A stretch of DNA of 64,000 nt from an uncultured Oscillospiraceae bacterium (GTDB taxonomy: Bacteria; Bacillota; Clostridia; Oscillospirales; Oscillospiraceae): assembly GCA_934565795.1 (NCBI GenBank), contig CAKTIM010000001.1, forward strand, positions 123,811-187,810, given 5' to 3'. The notes below the pieces were generated by a model. The model was given only the letters and a program-made list of their open reading frames with translations, did no database searches and had not been told where the DNA came from. Below, piece after piece: positions 47,908 through 56,327 of the stretch (position 1 is its first letter; each line of letters begins with the position of its first letter). The position numbers and the translations under genes were made by a program.

Positions 47908-50900
47908 CTAGCTGACCCCCTTTCGGCGTTTTTGGGTGAGGGCCAGGGCGGAGGTCAGGGTCAGGAGCAGGCCTGCCAGGGTGTAAGCCAGGGTGCCTGT
48001 GCCGCCAGTTTTGGGCAGCTCATACTTGGGGGATTCCAGGGTATTCTTTATGATGATGGAGCCAGAGGAAATGCCGGTGGTGTCGCTCTCGACGAACTCC
48101 CCGTCGCCATACTTGTATTCGACGGTGAATTTCTCGGTGGCGTTTTCATCCACAAGCTCCACAACATAATAGGTGTAGGTCACCTTGACCTTTTCCGCGC
48201 CCTCCGTCAGGGCTATCATTTCCTCGGAATAGAGAATCAGGTCTTTTTCCTTCTCGCTGCTCCATTTCCAGGCCGGGTTGCTGGTCTGTGACACATCATA
48301 GGGGCCGATCACCACATCGGAATTCTCAACCTTTTCTTCTCCCACCTTGGTCACGCGGTGCAGCTCAAAGGAAATCTTGCCCTGACGATCCTGGGTCACG
48401 TCCTTTCCGAAGTAATCAAACCACTGCTTGTCCACCTCAATAGAGGTCGGTTTGCGCTCGGTGGTGTTGACGACGGTGAGGGTGCCGCTGGAAATTTCCT
48501 TGGAATAGGTGACGGAGTAATTGCCCGGTTCCTCAATGATAAAGTAGGTATACCACTTTCCGTTGTAGTAGGAATCCAAGGTCACGACGTTCTCGCTGCT
48601 CCATTTCCAGCCATCATCCTTGGTCAGGATGTATCTGCCGATCTCCAAAAGCTCTGGATACTCTGACAAATCGGCATCGTAAGCCAATTCCTCATGGGTC
48701 TGGAGCTCGTCCGCCGTGGGCGCGTGATCCCACTGCTTACGGATAAGCCGGAAGTTAACCTCCGTGTTCTCCAGCTCGCCCAGGCCGCTCCATTGCTTTT
48801 GAATCTCTATGGCAGTCGGTTCAGGCGGCGGCGGGAGGGTGTTGGTAACGGTGATGTTGCCGGAGGTAATGCCGACTGCCACACCGTTTTCCACATTGGT
48901 ATAGGAGGTGGTGTACTCGCCCGAATCCTCTACCACATAGTAACTGAACCAGACGGTTCGACCGTCTATTGTGCCCTGGATGGGCACGTCCTCCGTGTGC
49001 TCACTGCTCAGCCATCTCCAGTTATTACTCTTATCCAGCGTGATCCGCCCTACGCATTCCGGCTCCGTCACCAGAGGCGTCGTCTCGTCGGTGCCGGTAT
49101 TGCCGGTGGACTGGGCTGTGTGGGAATAGGTGACAATGGGGTCGGCGTCATTGTTATTGGTGGCTATGCCGAAGGCAATGTCATGCTTAACGGTAATCGA
49201 GTATGTCCGGGTCGTCCCATCCACGCTTTCGGGGCTAACCTTGTAATAGTTTACATTGAAACCGTTAGACCCAATTGGAATCCAGAGTCTTGCATCCGAA
49301 TTAGCCGTGCAGTTCTGCACCTTGATGGTCACCACCGCTCCCTTGGGCACGGTGAAGGACTTGGTCGTGGTGATACCATATCTTCCATAGCCAATCACAA
49401 CTTTAGAGGTGCTGAGCAGCGGGTCGGACACCGACGCATCCTGGCGAACCTCTGTGGCAATCTGCATCAGGTTAAAGGACACGGAGGTGTACTTACTCTG
49501 GCTGTCTGTAACATTGTTGCCATTGTGGTCGCGCCAAATCTTTTCCACACTGAATTCGGCGGAATCGGCAACGTTGGTGATGCCCTCAAAATCGCTGTCG
49601 GTGGCCAAATCCTTCGCGCCCTGCATAATGAACGAGGTATCCTCCGGGAGCGTATGCTCGGTATCATCCTCGTCAGAGAAATAGAACTTAATGGAGGGCG
49701 GATTATTGGGGTCAGGGAAGATATAACCATCTGCGGGCTTTGTCTCCACCAGCTTATAAAGCACATTGGTTTCAAAGCCATCCTCGTAGCTGGCAACCAG
49801 CACACCGGCTCTATTCGTGGTATACACCTTTGGCGACGTATCCGTGCCCAATGCAATGGGGCCTTCCCAGCTCCAGGTGCCGTCATCGGCCTTCACCGCC
49901 CTGTATACCTGGAATTCAGCGCCCGAAATGAGCACCTGGGAGTTGCCCTCCTTTGTCTTGGTAATCACAAGGCTTTGGCCGGTATAGGAGCCAGCGTTGT
50001 TTTTCAACTCCGTGAAGCTGACGTTGGTATTACCATCATCCACGACCTCGTCTGGGTACGCAGTGAAGTAGGCACGGTTTTTGACACTTACGCTCCATAC
50101 CTCTTTAACCGTAGACTTAAAGCTGGTCAGGCGGTACTGGTATTCCAGAATCAGCGGTGTTGAGTCAGGTGCCTCCAGACGGATGTACTTGGTAACAAGG
50201 GAGTTGGGGAAGTCCTTGCCAGGATTATCCTCATCCGTTGTCCAGCGCCATTCGCTGCTGTCCAGCTCGCCATCCTTTACCAGGACTCCATCCTCCAGCT
50301 TCGCCCTATAAAGCTTTACACTTCCGCCAACCAGGTCATACACCAAATCATATGTACCACGCTGCGGATCATAGGTGAATTCATCCGTCACATAAACCTT
50401 GCTGCTTCCAGGCTGAATATCAACACCCTTGGGGTTGATATTCACCGTATAGCTCAGCACGCGGTCGGTGTTATCCTTGGCTGCGCGGGTCTTTGACATG
50501 GCGCCATCGCGGGGGTTCTCTTCCAGCTTCGTCCATTCCTGGGTCTGCTCGCTACCGCTGATGCTTCCCTCGTTGGTTTCACCCTCGGCATGGTTGACAA
50601 AGGTGCCTTCGGTTCCGCTTGCCTTAATGAAAGCATCATCCACCTTACAGCTCAGCGACATAACGAATGTGGTGCTTGGCTCCATCACATTTGCTTCGTT
50701 CTGGCGGGTCGCTTTCACGCGAACGGTATAGAAGCTGTTCCCCTCTTCCTTTATGCAGGTGCCGGAATAGTTATAGTAGCCGTCGCCGCCGGTGATATTT
50801 CCGTTGGCATCCACCGTCAGCTCCGCCATGGTCACACCATAGCTGGGCGTCTGTGCCTGCATGGAGAGCTTGATCACACTGACATCCTCCGGCAGCCTAT

Positions 50901-53859
50901 CGACGATCTTCACATAGGTCACATTGGCCACTGAGCCGAGGGTCACATTGACCTTCCAGTCCAGCTCACCGTTGTAATTCTCCACGGAGGTCGTGCCGGA
51001 GTTGCCCTTGCCATCCAGCTTGGTAAGGGTGGGCGGGGTAATATTGGCGTAGGAGACGGCCGTCTTATTGCGGTAATCCACCTTGTTCTGCCAGTTGCCG
51101 GTTCCAACCATTTCATTCCGGCGGGCGTAGGTGGTGTATTGCAGGACAAGCTGCTTGCCGGCCACGCTGGTGTCACCGCCAGAAGGATCGGTCGTCAGCC
51201 TGATTTGCATGTAGGTGGAATCCTGGCCCGCCGCGACCTGGTTGCCGCCCTTTTGGTCAAAGAACGTAACCTCGAAAGCGGAGCTGTTCAGCTCCTGCCC
51301 ATCGAAGAACAGGTGGACGCTGGATTGGTCATAATAATGCCTGGAATTGTTCTCCCCGGCGGGCTGGGTATCGTCGTTCAGGTATTCCTCCAGCACAAAG
51401 CCGTCCTTGGCCAGGGTAACCGTCGCAATCCAGTTGATGTGATACTTCCCGTCCGCGCCAACCGTGATGGCGCCGGTGGTTTTCTCCACCTTGCCGCCGT
51501 CATCGTAGACGGTGCTGGTGACCTCTCTCTCACCCAGGTAAGCCGTATTGGAAACGGGGTCGCTACCCCATTTGCCCAGCGTCTCTGCCGAGGTGTAGAA
51601 AATGATCTCGTATCTGTTTTCGTTCTTTCCATCCTCGCGGGGATTACCATCCTTGTCCACTGCGTTAAAGGTAATCGTGTCGCCCTCGATGGTGAAATGA
51701 GCCGCGAACTGATCCTCCGTCAAGTAGGGATGCCAGTTCAAAAGCACCGTCATCTTCGGCTCGTCAAGACGATTTTTCAGCATTTCGTCTATGAGCTTCA
51801 TTCCGGCAATGTTTCCATAGTTGCCGTTTACGGTGATCTTCCAGGGAATGACCGTCCTGTTCTGGCTACGATTTTCATCCCAATAGAGATTGGTTTTTTC
51901 AAGGTCTGGCACCTTGGGAGGCTCGGTAACCGGCTCGGTGGTTTCGGAGGAATCGGAGGGCTGGGTGGGCGTCTCCTGCGGAACATATACGCTCGATTCG
52001 GCTTCGTGCCGGATGTCCTTCCCATCCTTTTCGGAGGTACCCACAGCCTTGTTCTGCACGGTGGTCATGGACGCCGGTGCATTCTCCAGCGTGTACACGT
52101 AGGTAATTGTATAGGTATTTCCCTTTTCCAGCTGCGGAAGCTCTACCTCAAGGGTCTCCGTATCCGTGCCCGGCGTCCGGGTATAGGTAAAGCCGCCCTC
52201 TCCCTGCGTAAGCGATCCGTTCCTATCCTGAACAGTCACGCCCTCAAGCTTTGAAATGTCCACGCCGTTCTTGGTCAGGACGTCCTTGATGCTGACCGGG
52301 CCGGGCGTACCATTGGTGGTTCTGACCGTGACCGTGTAGGTCAGGCGCTTGCTGGTGGAATCATAAGTATAGGAGCCTGTCTTTTCGACCGTCAAATCAC
52401 CGGCCAGCGATTCGTTTTCCTCGTACCTGATATTATCACCTGAAACGTCCAGACTTACGTCACCATCCACGGGATAATGGATATCTCCGTTGCTGTCCGC
52501 CTTGTCCGCGCTCAGTCTGCCCTCTTTGTCGACGTAGCAGGTGATCTGTCCGTCCGCGATTTTAAGGTAATCTTCATAGAAAATGACGTGAAGCTCCACC
52601 TCGCCATTTTCATTCTTCTCGAAGCGGTATTGGAAAGATTTCATGTTATTCCGGCTATCAAAAGCATCCTCCCACTTTGTCGGGAACGCCTCGCTCAGCG
52701 GAACATCCTTGAGGTTCAGCAGGTATTCATTGCCGTGGTGTTTTTTGTTTCCATCCGCATCAACAGTGTAGATATGTCCATATCCGGCATCATCGTTCTC
52801 AACATTGAATGTGAACGCAATGCTCAGATTCATATCAAAGCTGTTGCTGTTCTTGTCGTACGACGCGCCGTCCACCCAGTTGCCATTTTCATCCTTAGTT
52901 TTGCTTGTAATCGTGACTGTGGCGACCTCGGCCATCCGCTCCGGCCCCTCGCTTGCTACCTGTATCGCCGCAACAAGGAGCATCGGCCCATCCGTGGGTT
53001 CCTCTTCCGTGGGTTCCTCTTCCGTGGGGTCGGCTTCCTGGGTGGGGGCCTCCGTTTCCTCCTGGGTGGGAGCCTCGGTTTCTTCCTGGTCAGTCGCCTC
53101 CGTCTCAGTGGGGGCTTCTGTCTGCGTCTCGGGGTGGGTGGCTGCTTCGGTTTCGGTGGGGGCTTCCGATGCTTCCGCGCCGGTCGCCTCGGACTGGGTC
53201 ACCGCCTCGGATGCGGTGGGCTGGTCGTCCGCCGTGGGGGTGAGCTGATCCAGATTCTCAATGAACGCCTGGTGGCTGTCCGCGCAGGCGTCGGAATGGG
53301 CGTGTTCCTCTTTGCCACAGACGCGGATGTAGCAGGCGTCGGAATGGCGGTGCTCCGGCAAGTCCTGCTTGCCGCACACCAGCTGGGCGGTGAAGTCCGC
53401 GGGGTAGCAGGCGTCGCTGTGGGCGTGGCCCGGCGTCTCGGCCAGGATGCAGGTCAGCTCGCCCTCGGTATAGCAATCGTCCCCATGGGTATGGGCGGCA
53501 TGCTCCACCTGACCGCAGGCAGGCTGGGGCTTGGAATAGCAATCCTGGGTATGATGGTGGGCGGTCTGCTCCCGCAGGGTGCAGATCAGCGCGCCGTCGG
53601 AATTATAGCAATTATCCCTGGTGTGGGTATGGGAGTAGACCTCCTGCTTGCCGCAGGTCAGCTGATAGCAGGCGGAGGAATGGGCATGCTCCTCAAGGCC
53701 GCAGCTCAAATCCTCCTTTTCCATGGTGATAGCGGGCAAAATCAGCGCATAGGTGGTGCAGAACACCACAAAGGCGGCAATGCAGGTGACCACATTGCGC
53801 CAGATATTTCGCTTTTTTCTCTGTGCGGCAAACTCATTCGCACTGCGAAGATTACGCAT
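47908..53859 (-). CDS. Giant LPKTG surface adhesin / pilus tip protein
   Basis: A 1983-residue protein. N-terminal export segment (about 18-46, IWRNVVTCIAAFVVFCTTYALILPAI), then seven His/Cys units of the form HxHxxxCY...C (about 53-205), a Thr/Glu/Pro-rich stretch (about 210-300), several beta-sandwich domains of the collagen-binding and DUF11/isopeptide type, and at least four Cna_B-like repeats near the end, each closing with a TVxNT-type motif. LPKTG at 1947-1951 precedes a helix and KRRK. It is the likely tip adhesin. GGGAGG precedes the ATG at 53859. Confidence 0.88.
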   Translation of the reverse strand: MRNLRSANEFAAQRKKRNIWRNVVTCIAAFVVFCTTYALILPAITMEKEDLSCGLEEHAHSSACYQLTCGKQEVYSHTHTRDNCYNSDGALICTLREQTAHHHTQDCYSKPQPACGQVEHAAHTHGDDCYTEGELTCILAETPGHAHSDACYPADFTAQLVCGKQDLPEHRHSDACYIRVCGKEEHAHSDACADSHQAFIENLDQLTPTADDQPTASEAVTQSEATGAEASEAPTETEAATHPETQTEAPTETEATDQEETEAPTQEETEAPTQEADPTEEEPTEEEPTDGPMLLVAAIQVASEGPERMAEVATVTITSKTKDENGNWVDGASYDKNSNSFDMNLSIAFTFNVENDDAGYGHIYTVDADGNKKHHGNEYLLNLKDVPLSEAFPTKWEDAFDSRNNMKSFQYRFEKNENGEVELHVIFYEDYLKIADGQITCYVDKEGRLSADKADSNGDIHYPVDGDVSLDVSGDNIRYEENESLAGDLTVEKTGSYTYDSTSKRLTYTVTVRTTNGTPGPVSIKDVLTKNGVDISKLEGVTVQDRNGSLTQGEGGFTYTRTPGTDTETLEVELPQLEKGNTYTITYVYTLENAPASMTTVQNKAVGTSEKDGKDIRHEAESSVYVPQETPTQPSDSSETTEPVTEPPKVPDLEKTNLYWDENRSQNRTVIPWKITVNGNYGNIAGMKLIDEMLKNRLDEPKMTVLLNWHPYLTEDQFAAHFTIEGDTITFNAVDKDGNPREDGKNENRYEIIFYTSAETLGKWGSDPVSNTAYLGEREVTSTVYDDGGKVEKTTGAITVGADGKYHINWIATVTLAKDGFVLEEYLNDDTQPAGENNSRHYYDQSSVHLFFDGQELNSSAFEVTFFDQKGGNQVAAGQDSTYMQIRLTTDPSGGDTSVAGKQLVLQYTTYARRNEMVGTGNWQNKVDYRNKTAVSYANITPPTLTKLDGKGNSGTTSVENYNGELDWKVNVTLGSVANVTYVKIVDRLPEDVSVIKLSMQAQTPSYGVTMAELTVDANGNITGGDGYYNYSGTCIKEEGNSFYTVRVKATRQNEANVMEPSTTFVMSLSCKVDDAFIKASGTEGTFVNHAEGETNEGSISGSEQTQEWTKLEENPRDGAMSKTRAAKDNTDRVLSYTVNINPKGVDIQPGSSKVYVTDEFTYDPQRGTYDLVYDLVGGSVKLYRAKLEDGVLVKDGELDSSEWRWTTDEDNPGKDFPNSLVTKYIRLEAPDSTPLILEYQYRLTSFKSTVKEVWSVSVKNRAYFTAYPDEVVDDGNTNVSFTELKNNAGSYTGQSLVITKTKEGNSQVLISGAEFQVYRAVKADDGTWSWEGPIALGTDTSPKVYTTNRAGVLVASYEDGFETNVLYKLVETKPADGYIFPDPNNPPSIKFYFSDEDDTEHTLPEDTSFIMQGAKDLATDSDFEGITNVADSAEFSVEKIWRDHNGNNVTDSQSKYTSVSFNLMQIATEVRQDASVSDPLLSTSKVVIGYGRYGITTTKSFTVPKGAVVTIKVQNCTANSDARLWIPIGSNGFNVNYYKVSPESVDGTTRTYSITVKHDIAFGIATNNNDADPIVTYSHTAQSTGNTGTDETTPLVTEPECVGRITLDKSNNWRWLSSEHTEDVPIQGTIDGRTVWFSYYVVEDSGEYTTSYTNVENGVAVGITSGNITVTNTLPPPPEPTAIEIQKQWSGLGELENTEVNFRLIRKQWDHAPTADELQTHEELAYDADLSEYPELLEIGRYILTKDDGWKWSSENVVTLDSYYNGKWYTYFIIEEPGNYSVTYSKEISSGTLTVVNTTERKPTSIEVDKQWFDYFGKDVTQDRQGKISFELHRVTKVGEEKVENSDVVIGPYDVSQTSNPAWKWSSEKEKDLILYSEEMIALTEGAEKVKVTYTYYVVELVDENATEKFTVEYKYGDGEFVESDTTGISSGSIIIKNTLESPKYELPKTGGTGTLAYTLAGLLLTLTSALALTQKRRKGVS

Positions 53860-53891
53860 CGCAATCCTCCCTTTCCACAAAGGTAACAGTT

Positions 53892-54470
53892 TTATTTCAC
53901 GGGGCCGAAGTCTGCAAACGGCCAGACGCGGTAAACGATTTTTCCGACGATCTGCTCTTCAAACACGCAGCCGACGGTGGTGCTGCGGCTATCCACCGAG
54001 GTAGCCCGGTGATCGCCGATGACGAAGATACGCCCCTCCGGCACCTGGTAGGGCAGCTGAATATCACATTCACCGAAGGCCTTTTCGTCCACATAGGGCT
54101 CGTCCAGGAGGGTACCGTTGACGTAAACGTTACCGTCCTCGTCGATATTGACCCACTCGCCCTCGAAAGCGACCACGCGCTTGACGAGAATCTTGTTATT
54201 ATAATAGAAGCTGACCACGTCGCCCCGGCTGAAATCCATGCCCTTGACGGAGACGACGATGTCGCCCTCTTTCAGCGACGGGGTCATGGAGGTGCCGTAA
54301 ATGCGGAGCACGGGCAGCAGCAGCGTCGCCACCAGGACGGCCACCGCCGCCACGGTGAGCAGCACATAGATGGTGCTGCGGATCACGCCGCGATAGCGCT
54401 TGTTATACTGAACCCGATCCAGCTCCCGCTGCAGGCGCTGGACGCCGGGATTCTCGAGCTGCTTTTTCAT
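53892..54470 (-). CDS. lepB: Signal peptidase I of the pilus locus
   Basis: A 192-residue membrane protease with one N-terminal helix (about 30-54). Catalytic Ser lies in YGTSMTPSL and Lys in NKILVKRVV, with GDHRATSVDSR (box E) near the C-terminus. Pilus clusters often carry their own signal peptidase for pilin export. It overlaps the coiled-coil gene and lies 32 bases before the adhesin gene. Confidence 0.93.
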   Translation of the reverse strand: MKKQLENPGVQRLQRELDRVQYNKRYRGVIRSTIYVLLTVAAVAVLVATLLLPVLRIYGTSMTPSLKEGDIVVSVKGMDFSRGDVVSFYYNNKILVKRVVAFEGEWVNIDEDGNVYVNGTLLDEPYVDEKAFGECDIQLPYQVPEGRIFVIGDHRATSVDSRSTTVGCVFEEQIVGKIVYRVWPFADFGPVK

Positions 54471-54952
54471 ACCATACCGCCCCTTCCCCGAAAGCGGGAG
54501 GCAAAGCCCGCAGGCATGGCCGGGGCAGGCCCGGCGGAGGGCTGGGCGGCTGGCGCTTTGGTCTCCTCCAGCAACTTGGCGCAGAGCTGGCGGGTCTTAT
54601 CCTCCATGCGGCGGCACTTCTGGCGGGTCTGCTCCTCCTGCTGGGCGCAGGCGGCGGCAGTCTCTTCGCGCTGCTTCTGGGCCTGGGCCAGCAGCTCGTC
54701 CGCCTGGGTCTGCTTGGCCTGGATGCTCTCCAGGTAGCGGTTGGCGGCGTCCTGTGCCTGGGTGAACACGCCGCTGAGGCTGAGGGCCGCCTCGGCGATG
54801 GAGCCGGAATTTTCCAGCGTGATCGTTCGGTCGGCAAGCTCCTGCTCCAGCTTGGACAGGCGCGCGGTAAGGCGCTCGTTTTCCTCGGTCTGCTCGATAA
54901 GAAGCTTGAGCAGGTCGGTGCGATTCAGTTTTTTAACTTCCCTGTCCGTCAT
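54467..54952 (-). CDS. Coiled-coil protein heading the pilus operon
   Basis: A 161-residue soluble protein: LNRTDLLKLLIEQTEENERL, then a long heptad-like region (about 10-130, rich in Glu, Gln, Ala) and a disordered tail. No catalytic motif. It is the first gene after the riboswitch and is translationally coupled to the signal peptidase (ATGA). It may organise export or assembly at the membrane, but its role is unknown. The frame is open upstream of 54952; that ATG has only a weak GGGAG site. Confidence 0.7.
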   Translation of the reverse strand: MTDREVKKLNRTDLLKLLIEQTEENERLTARLSKLEQELADRTITLENSGSIAEAALSLSGVFTQAQDAANRYLESIQAKQTQADELLAQAQKQREETAAACAQQEEQTRQKCRRMEDKTRQLCAKLLEETKAPAAQPSAGPAPAMPAGFASRFRGRGGMV

Positions 54953-54999
54953 GGCATATCTCCCGCCCGGCTGCAAGGCAGCGGGTTTATGTAAAGGAT

Positions 55000-55036
55000 A
55001 AAAAATGCCCATGCATACAAGCGGTATGCATCGGCA
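55000..55036 (-). terminator. Terminator of the riboswitch expression platform
   Basis: On the minus strand, TGCC-G-ATGCATAC (55036-55024), loop CGCTT, GTATGCAT-G-GGCA (55018-55006), then six T residues (55005-55000): 12 paired bases with one G-G mismatch. The TGCC arm is the last part of the aptamer's conserved CAGCTGCCG, so aptamer and full terminator exclude each other. Confidence 0.8.
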
Positions 55037-55112
55037 GCTGGCTAGGTCGGTGACCCCCTAAAGTTTTGCGTCCCCCCCTCGCGGAGGGTTTGCCCAAGGG
55101 GCAAATGGCAGG
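55031..55112 (-). ncRNA. Cyclic di-GMP-I (GEMM-I) riboswitch
   Basis: Reading the minus strand: GGGCAAACC (55095-55087), a P2 hairpin CTCC-GCGA-GGGG with a GNRA loop, GGGACGCAAAAC, a short third stem (TAGG...CCTA), then AGCCAGCTGCCG. These are the conserved parts of the GEMM-I aptamer in the right order and spacing. It sits in the 240-base leader of the pilus operon, directly followed by a terminator. The 5' strand of P1 is not clear by eye, so the upstream boundary is approximate. Confidence 0.82.
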
Positions 55113-55201
55113 CCGCGAAAAAGGCCAAAGAGCCGAATGCCCCGTCGGTATGGAATTGTCACAGTCTACTTATGTAATATTGTTATCTCTCATTCGCTGT
55201 C

Positions 55202-55230
55202 ATTTTACAAGCTTTTTCCATAAAAATCAA
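55202..55230 (-). promoter_or_regulatory. Promoter of the pilus operon
   Basis: On the minus strand, TTGATT (55230-55225), 17 bases, TAAAAT (55207-55202). The transcript would begin near 55195 and run through the riboswitch into the coiled-coil gene. Confidence 0.72.
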
Positions 55231-55384
55231 GCAGGTTGGGCTTTAATAGTGCACAAAAATGTGGCGAAATTTTGTACATTCTGCCAGTCGTTTTCTGTTT
55301 ATCCAAGGTTTATATCCATAAAACGTTTCCAATTTGGTGGTTATTCTGATAAGCCTGCGCTGCCGGTTGAACGGTACACGCCAA

Positions 55385-55889
55385 TCCGTAGGGGCGGATA
55401 CCAGCCGCCCGCAGCGTCGCGGAACTGAGCTGTCAATTGAATGAAAATAGCCAAAAGTTTCTGAGTTCGTAGGGGGCGGCAATTTGTCGCCCCGCCGGGT
55501 ACCGGGATTGAGCGGTTCGTCTATACAGCTCAGTTCCATTACCTTTCGGGCGGCTGGTATCCGATGAATCAATTGTATGATTGCCACTGGCAATCATTGA
55601 TATTTTGATTCGCTGCGCGGAGCACCACCCCTACGGACTCAGAATGTTTAACACTCTACCTTTTTAGTTGGGCCTCTCTCGAAACCATACGCTGAGTGCC
55701 CTCTTCAGTCGCTGCGGCAACAGCTATTCAATTATGGTATCATTGCCGCCGGCAATGATTGTTATTAAAGATTCGCTGCGCTCTGCAACACCCCTCAGGG
55801 AAGCTTGGGGATGTGCCCTTTAGGTTATACGTTGTTCTTTACTGCTTCCTAAACCGTCAGGTTAAGGGTCGGCAGGTTGCCGACCCCTA
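55385..55889 (+). repeat. Interspersed repeat, copy B, carrying a nested insert
   Basis: Left inverted repeat 55385-55410 (TCCGTAGGGGCGGATACCAG...). Its partner is split: GGGCGGCTGGTATCCG at 55548-55563 and CCCCTACGGA at 55628-55637, with 64 foreign bases between. Without the insert the copy is 441 bp, matching copies A (440) and C (442). It ends in the same GGGTCGGCA...TGCCGACCC hairpin. No gene seen. Confidence 0.88.
55564..55627 (+). mobile_element. 64-bp REP-like module inserted into repeat copy B
   Basis: It contains the palindrome ATTGCCACTGGCAAT, then TTGATTCGCTGCGCGGAGCA. Nearly the same module stands alone at 40315-40370, and a related version (TATCATTGCC...GGCAATGATTG...GATTCGCTGCGCTCTGCAACACCCC) lies in the right half of each big repeat. 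Its clean interruption of an inverted repeat indicates it moved there. Confidence 0.65.
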
Positions 55890-55978
55890 CGGGGGGCAGT
55901 TGTTTTTCCTGCTTCTATTCAATTTGCTGCTACACCAACTGTCAGGGGGTGGGGGGAAGAAAAAATGGGAAAAGGGGG

Positions 55979-56007
55979 TTGCATCTTTGGGGAGGATGTG
56001 TTAAGAT
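55979..56007 (+). promoter_or_regulatory. Promoter of the pheST leader
   Basis: TTGCAT at 55979-55984, 17 bases, TAAGAT at 56002-56007 with an extended -10 TG just upstream. The leader would start near 56014. Confidence 0.65.
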
Positions 56008-56013
56008 GGCGGG

Positions 56014-56276
56014 GATATGAAAATGCTGCGATTGGGCTGCCTTGTATTGGTTTGCGCTGTCAGAGAGAGCGGGAGGGTGGAATCCGCTTGCGTGCAATGC
56101 TGGGCTTTCTCCCAGGAGCTGCCGCCTGAAATGTTTAGTAGGGCCGGACGGGTGATGCCGTTATCCATCATGGGCGTGGATGCGCCTGAAAGCTGCGCTG
56201 CAGATGCGGCGAATTGCGGGTGGTACCGCGGAAGGATTGCCTTTCGTCCCGGTTTTGTGGGGCGAGGGGCTTTTTT
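56014..56276 (+). ncRNA. T-box leader of pheST
   Basis: The hallmark T-box sequence GGGTGGTACCGCG is at 56218-56230. Stem I is recognised by AGAGAGAGCGGG and, on its 3' side, CCCAGGAGCTGCCGCCTGAAATG...AGTAGG. A UUC triplet at 56107-56109 sits where the specifier codon is expected, matching tRNA-Phe(GAA). The leader ends in a terminator: 56240-56250 pairs with 56259-56269, followed by six T residues. Uncharged tRNA-Phe would stabilise the antiterminator and switch on pheST. Confidence 0.92.
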
Positions 56277-56327
56277 ATTCCCATTTTGCCATCAGGAAAG
56301 TATGCAAACCTTTTAGGAGGAGAAGAA

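Noticed and set aside
52477..53886. A 469-codon plus-strand frame opposite the adhesin N-terminus
   Set aside because: Antisense of repetitive Thr/Glu and His/Cys coding sequence; Gly/Leu/Val-rich with no start signal.
56017..56316. A 99-codon frame upstream of pheS
   Set aside because: It lies entirely within the T-box leader and has no ribosome site; the structured RNA explains the sequence.
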